Below, in pieces: positions 1-9,131 of a DNA stretch of 64,000 nucleotides; positions within the stretch are counted from its first letter, which is position 1; every line of letters begins with the position of its first letter. Origin of the DNA: Demetria terragena DSM 11295 (GTDB lineage: Bacteria > Actinomycetota > Actinomycetes > Actinomycetales > Dermatophilaceae); NCBI RefSeq assembly GCF_000376825.1, contig NZ_AQXW01000004.1:2046001-2110000 (forward strand), in the 5' to 3' direction. The translations under genes and the position numbers were made by a program. Under the pieces are notes generated by a model. The model searched no databases. It was not told the DNA's origin and saw only the letters and a list, made by a program, of their open reading frames with translations.

Positions 1-1
1 G

Positions 2-253
2 CTCTACGACGCCATCCGCCGCGCGAGTCGCAAAACCTATCCGGACGCTGTCTTCGCGCCAGCGTTGTTCGAGGCGGGCACGAGCCTAGGACCGTGGCGG
101 GAGAAGGGAATTCCCGGATATGGCGTGTATCCCTACGTCATCGACAACGACCAACTGATCGGCATGCACGGAAACGATGAGCGGATCTTCGTGGAGTCTC
201 TCGCCAAGGGAACGGACTTCATGTATCGGGTCTTTGACGGCTTCCGCGCCTGA
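2..253 (+). CDS. M20-family metallopeptidase, C-terminal fragment
   Basis: The gene enters from the left edge, so only its last 83 or so residues are present and no start codon can be assigned. The fragment reads through to a TGA at 251-253. It carries the HGNDER signature near the C-terminus (preceded by GVYPYVIDNDQLIGM), typical of M20/M25/M40 zinc peptidases, where this His lies in the active site and the last helix (ESLAKGTDFMYRVF) closes the catalytic domain. These enzymes hydrolyse C-terminal or dipeptide amide bonds in the cytosol. The substrate cannot be told from the fragment. It converges on pntB, 13 bases away. Confidence 0.75.
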   Translation, partial: LYDAIRRASRKTYPDAVFAPALFEAGTSLGPWREKGIPGYGVYPYVIDNDQLIGMHGNDERIFVESLAKGTDFMYRVFDGFRA

Positions 254-266
254 CCAGTCAGGTCGA

Positions 267-1685
267 TCACAGGGTGCGCAGGATGTCGCTCACCCGCTCC
301 TTGGCGTCGCCAAAGAGCATGGCTGAGTTCTCGCGGAAGAAGAGTGGGTTCTGGACGCCGGCGTAGCCGGAGGCCATCGACCGTTTGAACACCACGACGT
401 GCTTGGCTTCCCACACGCTCAACACCGGCATACCGGCGATCGGGCTCGACGGGTCCTCTGCCGCAGCCGGATTCACCGTGTCGTTGGCACCAATCACGAG
501 AACGACATCGGTGCTAGCAAAGTCGTCGTTGATCTCGTCGAGCTCGAGCACGATGTCGTAGGGCACCTTGGCTTCGGCCAGCAAGACATTCATGTGGCCG
601 GGCAGGCGTCCGGCGACGGGATGAATGCCGAAACGAACCTCCACCCCTCGATCGCGCAAGGTCCGGGTGAGGTCAGCCACCGCACCCTGGGCCTGGGCCA
701 CAGCCATGCCGTATCCGGGGGTGATGATGACCGACGAGGCGGAGCCAAGCTGCTCGGCCACCTCCTGCGCCGTGGTCTCCCGGTGCTCGCCGTAGTCGGT
801 GTCACTCGCCGGGCCGGCTTCGATACCAAAGCCGCCCGCGATCACCGAGATGAACGAACGGTTCATCGCCTTGCACATGATGTAGGACAAGTAGGCACCT
901 GAACTGCCGACCAGCGCGCCGGTCACGATGAGCAGGTCGTTCTCCAATAGGAAGCCAGCCGCGGCGGCCGCCCATCCGGAGTAGCTGTTGAGCATGGAGA
1001 TCACGACGGGCATATCGCCGCCGCCGATCGACACGACGAGATGCCAACCCAACAGCAGCGCGAGCACCGTCACCACCACGAGCAGCCACAGCGCCGGGGA
1101 GACGACAAACCAGATGGTGAACCCGACAAAGGCCACCAGCGCACCGAGATTGAGGAGGTTCTTGCCCGGCAAGGTCAACGGCGCCGACGAGATCTTCGCG
1201 GACAGTTTGAGGTACGCCGCGACCGACCCAGTGAACGTCACCGCTCCGATGAAGACACCGATGAACACTTCGGCGTGGTGAATCCCTAATGTTTCCAACG
1301 CTCGTAGCCGCTGCGCCTCCTCACCATCCAGGTGCGCCTCGACGTGCAGATAGCCGTTCCAGCCCACCAGCACCGCGCCCAGGCCGACGAAACTATGCAA
1401 GAGCGCGATGAGTTCGGGCATCCCGGTCATCTCGACGACCCGCGCGCGATGGAGACCGATCAATGCGCCAATGACCATGGCAGCGGCCAGGATTCCGAAG
1501 GCGCTGGCCGAGAGACCTTGATCGAACGCCAACGCGATGGTGGCGACGAGCGCGACGACCATGCCGGTCATCGCGTACGCGTTTCCCGCCTTGGCTGTGT
1601 CGTGCTTAGACAAGCCCGCCAGGGCGAGGATAAACAAGAGCGCGGCAACGAGGTAGGCAGCCTGGGACGCTGTTGTGACAGTCAT
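267..1685 (-). CDS. pntB: NAD(P) transhydrogenase subunit beta
   Basis: This is the membrane and NADP(H)-binding subunit of proton-translocating transhydrogenase, which uses the proton gradient to drive NADPH formation from NADH. The 472-residue length matches PntB. The first 270 or so residues form about nine hydrophobic helices. The C-terminal domain III carries [10 protein letters not shown] (NADP-binding fold), GANDTVNP and [17 protein letters not shown], all diagnostic of the family. The ATG at 1685 is preferred over an upstream in-frame start because the extra 40 residues are low-complexity and overlap pntA. It lies 7 bases after the pntA stop and is certainly co-transcribed. Nothing unusual is seen. 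Confidence 0.95.
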   Translation of the reverse strand: MTVTTASQAAYLVAALLFILALAGLSKHDTAKAGNAYAMTGMVVALVATIALAFDQGLSASAFGILAAAMVIGALIGLHRARVVEMTGMPELIALLHSFVGLGAVLVGWNGYLHVEAHLDGEEAQRLRALETLGIHHAEVFIGVFIGAVTFTGSVAAYLKLSAKISSAPLTLPGKNLLNLGALVAFVGFTIWFVVSPALWLLVVVTVLALLLGWHLVVSIGGGDMPVVISMLNSYSGWAAAAAGFLLENDLLIVTGALVGSSGAYLSYIMCKAMNRSFISVIAGGFGIEAGPASDTDYGEHRETTAQEVAEQLGSASSVIITPGYGMAVAQAQGAVADLTRTLRDRGVEVRFGIHPVAGRLPGHMNVLLAEAKVPYDIVLELDEINDDFASTDVVLVIGANDTVNPAAAEDPSSPIAGMPVLSVWEAKHVVVFKRSMASGYAGVQNPLFFRENSAMLFGDAKERVSDILRTL

Positions 1686-1692
1686 ATCCGCC

Positions 1693-3219
1693 TCACGCCT
1701 TCGCAAACATCGACAGCATGCGGCGAGTGACGGCGAAACCACCGAAGATGTTGATGCTGGCCAGCAGGATCGCGACCGCAGCGAGCACGGTGATGGCTGC
1801 CCCACCGCCGATCTGCAGGAGCGCGCCGACCACGATGATCCCGGAGATCGCGTTGGTGACGGACATCAACGGGGTGTGGAGCGCGTGATGCACATTGCCG
1901 ATGACGTAGAACCCGATCACGATCGCGAGCGCGAAAACGGTCAGGTGGACCCGCAGTGCTTCCGGTGAGAATCCGGCGACGAGGAAGAGCGCGGCGGCTC
2001 CCACGCCGATGAACGCCACTCGACGGTGTGGTGATGGTGGTTTCTCGGGTGGTGAATCTGTCGGAGACGCAACCGGTTTCGTGGCCGCTGGTGCCGCCGA
2101 GACCTCGACCGGAGGCGGGGGCCACATGCTCTCGCCGTTCTTGACGACGGTGATCGACCGCTGTACGACGTCGTCCAGATCGAGCACCAGTCGCCCGTCC
2201 TTCTCCGGCGTCATGAGGGTCAGGAGATTGACCAGATTGGTGCCGTAGAGCTGGGATGCCTGGGTGGGGAGCCGCCCGGCCAGGTCGGTATAGCCCAGGA
2301 TCGTGACGCCGTTCTCGGTTACGACTTTCTCGCCCGCCACTGCGCCCTCAACATTGCCACCATTGGCCGCGGCCATGTCGACGATGACGCTTCCGGGCCG
2401 CATCGCCGCGACCATCTCGGCAGTGATCAGGCGAGGCGCGGGGCGACCGGGGATGAGCGCAGTCGTGATGATGATGTCGGACTGCGCAGCATTCTCGGCG
2501 TACAACTGGGCCTCAAGCGCTTGGTAGTCGGCGCCCATCTCCTTGGCGTAGCCAGTGTTGGGCTCATCGGAGTCATCCGACGCCTCGACCGCGAGATACT
2601 CGCCGCCGAGGGAGCGCACCTGATCGGCGACCTCGGGGCGAGGATCAGTGGCGCGTACGACCGCGCCAAGGCTTCCGGCGGCGCCGATCGCAGCCAGGCC
2701 GGCGACACCGGCCCCGGCGACCAGGACATGTGCCGGCGGCACCTTGCCCGCCGCTGTGACCTGACCGGTGAAGAACCGGCCGAACTCGTGGGCGGCCTCC
2801 ACGACCGCGCGGTAGCCCGCGATATTTGCCATCGAGGACAACACGTCCATGGACTGCGCTCGCGAGATGCGCGGGATGGCATCCATCGACAGGGCCGTGA
2901 TCGGGTAGGTCGCCAGATCGGCCACGGCCTGCTCGTCGAAGCGCGGGTTGAACAGCGCAATGACCGTGGCACCTTCAGCCAAGGAACCGAGTTGCTCGCG
3001 CGATGGTGCATTGACGCCCAGCACGATGTCAGCTCCGGTAGCAGGCCCCACAGTCGCGCCCGCCTCGACGTAGGCCTGATCGGCAAAACTGGATGACGCA
3101 CCCGCTCCGGGATCCACCACCACGTCATAGCCGAGGGTGCGGAGTCGTTCTACCGTCGCAGGTGTCGCCGAGACCCGGGTTTCACCGCTCGCGGCCTCGT
3201 TGAGAACTCCGATCTGCAC
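1693..3219 (-). CDS. pntA: NAD(P) transhydrogenase subunit alpha (fused form)
   Basis: This subunit binds NAD(H) and supplies the first helices of the membrane proton channel. The 508-residue length equals the single-chain E. coli-type PntA; many actinobacteria split it into PntA1 and PntA2. The N-terminal alanine-dehydrogenase/PNT domain runs to about residue 375 and includes the dinucleotide-binding segment [17 protein letters not shown] Pro/Ala/Ser-rich linker follows, then three to four hydrophobic helices over the last 110 residues. The start is the GTG at 3219, which has GAGGAG eight bases upstream and gives the usual beginning (M)[12 protein letters not shown]. It is followed directly by pntB. 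Confidence 0.95.
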   Translation of the reverse strand: MQIGVLNEAASGETRVSATPATVERLRTLGYDVVVDPGAGASSSFADQAYVEAGATVGPATGADIVLGVNAPSREQLGSLAEGATVIALFNPRFDEQAVADLATYPITALSMDAIPRISRAQSMDVLSSMANIAGYRAVVEAAHEFGRFFTGQVTAAGKVPPAHVLVAGAGVAGLAAIGAAGSLGAVVRATDPRPEVADQVRSLGGEYLAVEASDDSDEPNTGYAKEMGADYQALEAQLYAENAAQSDIIITTALIPGRPAPRLITAEMVAAMRPGSVIVDMAAANGGNVEGAVAGEKVVTENGVTILGYTDLAGRLPTQASQLYGTNLVNLLTLMTPEKDGRLVLDLDDVVQRSITVVKNGESMWPPPPVEVSAAPAATKPVASPTDSPPEKPPSPHRRVAFIGVGAAALFLVAGFSPEALRVHLTVFALAIVIGFYVIGNVHHALHTPLMSVTNAISGIIVVGALLQIGGGAAITVLAAVAILLASINIFGGFAVTRRMLSMFAKA

Positions 3220-3293
3220 GCATGTCTCCTCATCGACGGGGCTCCGCCCCCAGCATGCCGGACGATGGACCCTGGCGGGGCGAACGTCCAAGA

Positions 3294-3323
3294 TCGTCCG
3301 CGAGGCGACGACCTCGCGGACGA
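3294..3323 (-). terminator. Hairpin downstream of the molybdenum hydroxylase operon
   Basis: Perfect 12-bp arms TCGTCCGCGAGG / CCTCGCGGACGA flank a 6-base loop, beginning 13 bases after the stop of the molybdopterin subunit gene and ending 75 bases before pntA. There is no real U-run, so it is either a weak intrinsic terminator or a 3'-end stabilising hairpin separating the two operons. Confidence 0.6.
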
Positions 3324-3336
3324 GTGCAGAACGGCG

Positions 3337-5592
3337 TTAGGGCAGGCCGGGGAGGACGCGATCCAGGGTGATGGGTAGGTCGCGGACCCGCTGGCCGGTC
3401 GCGTGATAGACCGCATTGGCCACCGCCGCGCCGACGCCCGTGATGCCGACTTCGCCCGCGCCGACCACGCCAAGCGGCATCGTAGGATCGGGATCGTCGT
3501 GCATGTGGATGTCGATCGCAGGCACGTCCGCGTGCACCGGAATGTGGTATTCGGTGAGGCTCGGATTGACGATGCGCCCGGTGCGCGGGTCATACAAGGT
3601 CTGCTCCATCAGGGCCAGGCCCAGTCCCATGATGATGCCGCCTCGCAACTGGCTGCTCGCCAACTTGTGGTTGATGACCCGGCCGATGTCGAAGACCCCC
3701 AGCCAGCGCGTCACCCGCGTCTCGCCGGTATCGGCATCGATCCGAACCTCGCAGAACTGGGCGCCCGAGGCCGCCTTGGACCACCGTCGCATCGCGTCGA
3801 AGGCGCCCTTGCCGAGCTGAAGGTTGCTGCGCACCGCCCCCAGGCCAGAGTTTCCGCCCACCACGGCTTCGAGGTGTTCTGCGCCAGAACTCTGGATGGC
3901 GTCGGCCATGGATCCTGCGCCGTGGGAGCCGAGCCCAAGCGCCTCGAGCTGGCGTTGCAGATCCTCAATGCCCACGATCAGGCTTTGCGCGATGCTTGCG
4001 GACTGCATCGAACCGCCCGCCATGGGGCCGTACGGCACATCGGTCGTGCCGTACTCGATGTCGACCTCGTCCGGGTCGATGCCCAGCAGGTGCGCCGCCA
4101 TCTGAGCCGTCGCGGTAGCGGTGCCCATGCCCATGTCGTGGAATCCGCACCGGACCAACAACCGGCCGTTGGGGTGCAGCCGAAGGGTGAGGCTGGCCTT
4201 GAAGGTCATCGCTGGGTGCACCGCGGACGCCACGCCGTAGCCCACCAGGTGGTTGCCATCACGCATCGAGCCAGCGGGGCCCCGGTCGGACCAGCCAAAG
4301 AGTTCGGCGCCGAGCCGAAGCGACTCACCCACGGTGTGATGGCTATATCTGTTGCCCGTCAGCGGGTGATGCTCGGGCTGGTTGCGTAGCCGTAGCTCCA
4401 CGGGGTCGAGTTGCAGAGACTCGGCGAGCTCGTCGACCGCGGATTCAAGGGCGAACGTCCCAACCGACTCACCTGGGGCGCGCATGAAGGTCTGGGGAAG
4501 GCGATTGAGTGGAGTGATGCGCTGCTCGAGCAAGATGTTCTCGCTCGCGTAGAGGTCGGCAGAGGCGCTGACCACTTGTTCACCCATCCCGCCGACAGTG
4601 CTATTGCGCAGGTCGACTTCGTGAATGATCGAGGTGATCTGACCGTCCTGAGTGGCGCCCAGAGCGACGCGCTGCAAGGTCTGCGGGCGACCGCCGACGG
4701 TTCGATAGACACCTTCCCGGCTCAACGCCAGACGGACTGGGCGGTCCACCTCGCGCGCCGCCATCGCGGCGATCACCTGATGGGCCCAAATGCCACCTTT
4801 ACCGCCGAATCCACCACCGACAAAGGGGGACACGATGCGTACCTGTCCGACGCCGATGCGGAAGCGCGCCGCTAAGAACTTGCGGGCAAACTCCAGACCC
4901 TGGGTGCCATCCCACAGGGTGAGGTGGTCGCCATCCCAGCGCGCGGTGCACCCGTGCAGTTCCATCGCATTGTGGTTTTGCTCTGGCGTACTGAACTGCA
5001 GGTCCACCGAGACGGGTGCCTGAGCCAGTGCAGCCTTCGCGTCACCCTTCTTTCCACCGGTGCGCGGGTAGGGCATGGCAGGCATCTTCTTGGCGGCGTG
5101 CCGTTCGGTCGCGAGGTCGATCCTGGCGCTCAGGGGCTCGAGGTCGACGGTCACGAGTTCTGCTGCCTCTGCGGCGATCTCGGCTGTCTCTGCCACAACG
5201 ACGGCTATCGCTTGGCCGTCATAGTGCACCTCGTCGGTGTTGAGGTAGTCGACTTTGGTGCCACGAGCCAGAAGGTCGCCCATGTTGGGCTTGCGGAGGC
5301 CACTCACGGACGCAAGGCGCGGGGCGTTGAGGTGGGTCACGACGGTGAGCACGCCCGTTAATGCCAGCGCCTCAGAGGTGTCGATCGACCGAATTCGGCC
5401 ATGGGCGCCGACCGCGTGGACGATGGCGCCATAGCTCAGGTTGTCGTGCGGGTAGTCGTTGGCATAGGGCGCTTCGCCGTGGGCCTTGGCTGGTCCGTCT
5501 CGACGGCTGCGCGGTGCACCAAGCACGGCGACGTCGGAGACGTTCTGGTCTGTCGTTTCGCGCGATTCAGTGGGCGCGGTGGTCTGGGTCAT
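3337..5592 (-). CDS. Xanthine dehydrogenase-family aldehyde oxidoreductase, molybdopterin-binding large subunit (PaoC/YagR-like)
   Basis: This is the catalytic subunit of a molybdenum hydroxylase, which oxidises aldehydes or N-heterocycles using water as oxygen donor. At 751 residues it has the family length. FVGGGFGGKGG (cofactor-binding loop) and RAPGESVGTFALESAVDELA are visible. The catalytic Glu is in VVGAGEVGITG, about residue 714. The ATG at 5592 has GGAGGTG upstream and overlaps the FAD-subunit stop by 4 bases. The order iron-sulphur, FAD, Mo subunit and the cysteine pattern of the FAD subunit match E. coli PaoABC more closely than true xanthine dehydrogenase, so aromatic aldehydes are the likeliest substrates. 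That is inference by family. Confidence 0.9.
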   Translation of the reverse strand: MTQTTAPTESRETTDQNVSDVAVLGAPRSRRDGPAKAHGEAPYANDYPHDNLSYGAIVHAVGAHGRIRSIDTSEALALTGVLTVVTHLNAPRLASVSGLRKPNMGDLLARGTKVDYLNTDEVHYDGQAIAVVVAETAEIAAEAAELVTVDLEPLSARIDLATERHAAKKMPAMPYPRTGGKKGDAKAALAQAPVSVDLQFSTPEQNHNAMELHGCTARWDGDHLTLWDGTQGLEFARKFLAARFRIGVGQVRIVSPFVGGGFGGKGGIWAHQVIAAMAAREVDRPVRLALSREGVYRTVGGRPQTLQRVALGATQDGQITSIIHEVDLRNSTVGGMGEQVVSASADLYASENILLEQRITPLNRLPQTFMRAPGESVGTFALESAVDELAESLQLDPVELRLRNQPEHHPLTGNRYSHHTVGESLRLGAELFGWSDRGPAGSMRDGNHLVGYGVASAVHPAMTFKASLTLRLHPNGRLLVRCGFHDMGMGTATATAQMAAHLLGIDPDEVDIEYGTTDVPYGPMAGGSMQSASIAQSLIVGIEDLQRQLEALGLGSHGAGSMADAIQSSGAEHLEAVVGGNSGLGAVRSNLQLGKGAFDAMRRWSKAASGAQFCEVRIDADTGETRVTRWLGVFDIGRVINHKLASSQLRGGIIMGLGLALMEQTLYDPRTGRIVNPSLTEYHIPVHADVPAIDIHMHDDPDPTMPLGVVGAGEVGITGVGAAVANAVYHATGQRVRDLPITLDRVLPGLP

Positions 5593-6575
5593 GCGGACAC
5601 CTCCACGAGGTCGCGCAAGGTCGCGGTGACCGTACGCCGGGCTAGTGCGACTTTGAATTCCAGGTCGGGCGTCGGCTGGGCGGCGGCGAGTTCGGCGTCG
5701 GCGGCTGCCGTGAACTCCGTCGCGGTCGCCGGGCGGCCACGCAGGTATTCCTCTGCTGCCGTCGCACGCCACGGCTTGGTGCCGACGCCACCCAACGCGA
5801 GGCGCACATCAGTCACGACCCCGTCCTCGACGCGCAGTGCAGCAGCGACCGAGACGAGGGCGAAGGCGTACGAGGCGCGGTCGCGTACTTTGCGATAGGA
5901 CGAGCGGAATCCGCTTGGCAGATAGGGAATCTCGATGCTGGTGATCAACTCACCGGGCTCGAGAGCTGTCTCGATGTCGGGACGATCACCGGGGAGGCGA
6001 TGGAAGTCGGTCAACGCAATCTCGCGCTCGCCGTCGCGGGAGCGAACCTGCACGGTCGCGTCCGCCGCGGCCAGTGCGACGCATAGGTCAGAAGGATGCG
6101 CAGACAGGCAAGCATCGCTGGTGCCGAGCACGGCACCCAACCGATGGAAGCCCGCACGTGCGTCACAGCCACTGCCGAGCTGACGCTTGTTACAGGCGGC
6201 GTGAGGGTCGTAGAAATAGGAGCAACGGCTGCGCTGCATCAGGTTGCCACCCACCGTCGCCATATTGCGCAACTGCGCCGACGCGCCACTCACCAAGGCA
6301 GCCGATACCAGGGGGAGGCGCTCGCGGAGCAGGGCGTCGTTGGCCAGGTCGGAGTTGCGTACGCCAGCCTCGACGCGTACTCGGTCGTCGAGGTGGGTGA
6401 TGTTGGTGAGCCCCAACGCCGTGACATCGATGAGCTGCTCGGGCTGCTCGATATTTACCCGCATGAGGTCGACCAGGTTGGTGCCGCCGCCCAGCGGGCG
6501 ACTGCCCGGTGTGTCGGCGAGCAGTTGGACAGCGTCTTCGACACTCGAAGGGCGTTGGTAGTCAAAGGGCTTCAT
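5589..6575 (-). CDS. Molybdenum hydroxylase FAD-binding subunit (PaoB/YagS-like)
   Basis: This is the middle, electron-transferring subunit (328 residues) of the three-part hydroxylase. The FAD pyrophosphate loop PLGGGTNLVDLMR lies near residues 27-39, and NMATVGGNLMQR near 104-115. Four cysteines at about 118, 128, 137 and 156, in the segments CSYFYDP, CNKRQLGSGCDARAG and GTSDACLSAHPSDLC, match the insertion that in E. coli PaoB carries an extra 4Fe-4S cluster. Standard xanthine dehydrogenases lack it. Start and stop codons overlap the flanking genes as ATGA, so translation is coupled. Confidence 0.9.
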   Translation of the reverse strand: MKPFDYQRPSSVEDAVQLLADTPGSRPLGGGTNLVDLMRVNIEQPEQLIDVTALGLTNITHLDDRVRVEAGVRNSDLANDALLRERLPLVSAALVSGASAQLRNMATVGGNLMQRSRCSYFYDPHAACNKRQLGSGCDARAGFHRLGAVLGTSDACLSAHPSDLCVALAAADATVQVRSRDGEREIALTDFHRLPGDRPDIETALEPGELITSIEIPYLPSGFRSSYRKVRDRASYAFALVSVAAALRVEDGVVTDVRLALGGVGTKPWRATAAEEYLRGRPATATEFTAAADAELAAAQPTPDLEFKVALARRTVTATLRDLVEVSA

Positions 6576-7087
6576 GATGCCGCCGCCTCTGACTTTGCAT
6601 CGCTAGCGACAGCTTCGATGGCCTCGACGATGCCGTTGTGGGCGCCACACCGACAGAGGTTGCCGCTCATTCGCTCGCGGATCTCTTGTCGATCCAACGG
6701 GGGATGACTGGCGACATCGGCGGTGACATGGCTGGGGGCGCCCGCGCGGTGCTCGGCGAGCATACCCAGCGCAGAACACACCTGACCGGGAGTGCAGTAG
6801 CCGCATTGGAGCCCGTCGGCTTCGACGATCGCATCCTGCAGCGGATGCGCGACACCCTCAATGGTGGTGACCGGTCGACCGTCCGCCTGGACGGCAAGTG
6901 TCAGGCAAGAGAGGACGCGACGGTCGTCCAGCAGCACTGTGCACGCACCGCATCCGCCCTGATCGCAGCCCTTCTTGGTGCCGGTGAGATCGAGTCGCTC
7001 ACGGAGCGCGTCGAGCAAACTGGTTCGGGGGTCAATCTGCACGGAATGGGCCTGGCCATTGACCAGGAGAGTGATGGAGGCAGCCAT
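6572..7087 (-). CDS. Molybdenum hydroxylase 2Fe-2S subunit (PaoA/YagT-like)
   Basis: This 171-residue small subunit passes electrons through two 2Fe-2S clusters. The plant-type cluster uses C41, C46, C49 and C61 (CDQGGCGACTVLL then LSC). The second cluster uses CGYCTPGQ and CRCG. An in-frame stop lies two codons upstream of the ATG at 7087, so translation cannot start earlier. E. coli PaoA has a long Tat signal; this protein has none, so the complex should be cytoplasmic. No good Shine-Dalgarno sequence is visible, and the start codon sits inside a near-perfect 20-bp hairpin (7074-7116), which may govern initiation. First gene of the three-gene operon. Confidence 0.9.
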   Translation of the reverse strand: MAASITLLVNGQAHSVQIDPRTSLLDALRERLDLTGTKKGCDQGGCGACTVLLDDRRVLSCLTLAVQADGRPVTTIEGVAHPLQDAIVEADGLQCGYCTPGQVCSALGMLAEHRAGAPSHVTADVASHPPLDRQEIRERMSGNLCRCGAHNGIVEAIEAVASDAKSEAAAS

Positions 7088-7116
7088 GGCTCAGTGTGAG
7101 CCACGGCTGCCTCCAT
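7074..7116 (-). promoter_or_regulatory. 20-bp hairpin enclosing the start codon of the 2Fe-2S subunit gene
   Basis: On the minus strand, arms of 20 bases (one beginning ATGGAGGCAGCC, the other ending GGCTGCCTCCAT) pair around a 3-base CAC loop, with a single G-U wobble. The distal arm contains the ATG at 7087 and the first four codons. In mRNA this would hide the start codon. Whether it is a regulatory structure or a chance inverted duplication is not known. Confidence 0.55.
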
Positions 7117-7174
7117 TTCCAGGAAGGAGGACCTCATCGGCGGATGGGATCCCGCCAGGATTAGTGCCTACCGA

Positions 7175-8725
7175 TCAGTGCATCACGACCGGTGGTGCCG
7201 CTTCGCCCTGGTCCACCAGCTTGGACTCGTCCTTCTTGCGCGGAAGGAAGTACGCCGGGATCAGCGTGAGTGTCACCAGGATCGCCGCGACCATGAAGGC
7301 TCCCGCGAAGGCGTCAGCCGCTTGCGAAAGCCCCTGCTGGACGACGGCCTCGCCACCCAATTTGTCGACCAACGCTGGGTCCTTCCACGTTGCGGTCGCC
7401 GGGCCGGCAAGCGCGGAGTCCTTGAGGTTGTTGGTCAACACAACGGCCATGATCGCGACCCCGACCGAGCTGGCGATCTGCTGGACGATGTTGAGCAGGG
7501 TCGAACCCCGTGCCACCTCATGGTGCTTCAGTGTCTTCAGCGCCGAAGTCATGATCGGCATCATCGTGCCGCCCATGCCCAGACCGAGGACGAACAACAC
7601 CGCGATGAGGTAGGTGTAGGAGGTGTCGGCATCGATCTGGGTCATCGCAAACATGCCCGCGATGATGGTGACCAAGCCGAACGGGACGATCCGTCCGACC
7701 GGGAACTTGTCGGCCAATGCGCCAGCGATGGGCATGGTCAACATGGCACCAAGACCCTGCGGGGCCACCAGCAGGCCGGCATCCAACGTCGACTCGCCGC
7801 GTACCTGTTGGAAGTAGGTCGGCACGAGAAGCAGTCCACCGAAGAAGGCGGCCGCGAACAAGAACATCGTCAGGGTCGACGCGGTCAGGTTGCGGTTCTT
7901 GAACAGTCGCAGGTCCAGCAACGGGTGCTCGGGACGGAAGGAGTGCCGCACGAAAGCGGCAATCAAGGCGACACCAGCGAGCATCGTCAAGAGCACCTCG
8001 GCGTCCAGAATGGTGCCCGCCTCCGGGATCGTGGACACGCCATAGAGGAAGAGCGCCAGCCCTGGTGACATCAACGCAATTCCGACGAGGTCGAGCGACT
8101 CCGATGGTGCGGCCGAGTCGTTCGGCAGCGCCCAGAAGGCGTACGCGATCGCGCCGATACCGATCGGAACGTTGATCAAGAAGATCCAGTGCCAGCTCTG
8201 GTTTTCGATGAGCCAACCGCCCAGGATCGGGCCCAGGATGGGGCCGAGCAGCATCGGGATACCGAGGATGGCCATCAGTCGACCCATGCGGTCGGGGCCG
8301 GCTGCCTTGGTCATGATCGTCATGCCGAGCGGCATGAGCATTCCGCCGCCGAGACCCTGAATGATGCGGAAGAAGATCAGCATCTCGATTGAGCCCGCGG
8401 CCGCGCACAGCGCGGAACCTGCGGTGAACAACGCGACCGCAAGCAGGTAAAGCCGCTTGGTGCCGAATCGGTCGGCGGCCCAGCCGGTCAGCGGAATGAC
8501 CGTGGCGAGCGCCAGCGTGTACGCCGTGACCGTCCAGGCGACAGTCGAGTACGCCACGGGCTCGTCTGGGCTCGTCGCGAACTCGGTCTGGAAGACCGGA
8601 AGGGCGACGTTGACGACGGTGATGTCGAGAATCGACATGATCGCGCCGAGGACGACGACGCCAGCGATCTTGAGGACCGCCCCGTCAATCTTGTCCGGAT
8701 ACTCCGGAGCAGTGGGGGTAGACAT
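7175..8725 (-). CDS. MFS transporter, DHA2 (EmrB/QacA) drug-resistance family
   Basis: This 516-residue inner-membrane protein has about 14 hydrophobic helices, the DHA2 hallmark. Such proteins export drugs or toxic hydrophobic compounds using the proton gradient. Visible motifs are LDITVVNVALP in helix 1 (the DHA2 motif D1), GWAADRFGTKRL (motif A, loop 2-3) and GPILGGWLIENQSWHWIFLINVPIG (motif C and the following helix). The ATG at 8725 has GGGAGG a few bases upstream. A perfect inverted repeat 28-53 bases upstream suggests repression, but no regulator gene is adjacent. The substrate is unknown. Confidence 0.88.
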   Translation of the reverse strand: MSTPTAPEYPDKIDGAVLKIAGVVVLGAIMSILDITVVNVALPVFQTEFATSPDEPVAYSTVAWTVTAYTLALATVIPLTGWAADRFGTKRLYLLAVALFTAGSALCAAAGSIEMLIFFRIIQGLGGGMLMPLGMTIMTKAAGPDRMGRLMAILGIPMLLGPILGPILGGWLIENQSWHWIFLINVPIGIGAIAYAFWALPNDSAAPSESLDLVGIALMSPGLALFLYGVSTIPEAGTILDAEVLLTMLAGVALIAAFVRHSFRPEHPLLDLRLFKNRNLTASTLTMFLFAAAFFGGLLLVPTYFQQVRGESTLDAGLLVAPQGLGAMLTMPIAGALADKFPVGRIVPFGLVTIIAGMFAMTQIDADTSYTYLIAVLFVLGLGMGGTMMPIMTSALKTLKHHEVARGSTLLNIVQQIASSVGVAIMAVVLTNNLKDSALAGPATATWKDPALVDKLGGEAVVQQGLSQAADAFAGAFMVAAILVTLTLIPAYFLPRKKDESKLVDQGEAAPPVVMH

Positions 8726-8752
8726 GACCCTCCCAGGGTGTGTCGAAGAACG

Positions 8753-8778
8753 GATATCGCCAGGGTGCTGGCGATATC
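8753..8778 (-). promoter_or_regulatory. Palindromic operator candidate for the MFS exporter
   Basis: GATATCGCCAG and CTGGCGATATC form perfect 11-bp arms around a 4-base spacer (GGTG), 28 bases before the exporter start. Size and position suit a TetR- or MarR-type repressor site. The rest of the gene-free stretch 8726-9131 holds no credible coding region; it contains this site and the promoter of the downstream hydrolase. Confidence 0.6.
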
Positions 8779-9088
8779 GGACAGGTACGGTCCGGTTTTC
8801 CGGAGGGTGCCTGGTATTGGTCGGCTTGGCCGCCCACTGTCCTTGGGCGAATCGTGTCGTCGATCAACGCCATTCAGCGTACGCCCTGTGGTATGGCGCC
8901 CGTCTACCAATTTTGCACTTCAGGGACGTGGGGTGCATCACACCGTTGGAGCACCGCGCCCGCTCGCAGTCGACTCAGCCGCCCGATTGGGTCAGCGGCC
9001 AGTCTGTGGCCGCTCTGCGCCATTGCAGGAACCTGCCAGGTGCTCTATCTGTGCTGGCGGGCTGGGGGTCCTGTACTAGGGGCCTGGT

Positions 9089-9102
9089 CTGACTGCAGTC
9101 AG
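9089..9102 (+). promoter_or_regulatory. Perfect 14-bp palindrome upstream of the secreted hydrolase gene
   Basis: CTGACTGCAGTCAG is fully self-complementary. It lies 30 bases before the hydrolase start and just downstream of a possible -10 element (TACTAG, 9074-9079). It could be an operator over the transcription start; no other support. Confidence 0.3.
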
Positions 9103-9131
9103 CGGTCGACGAACCTCGGTGGAGGAACAAC

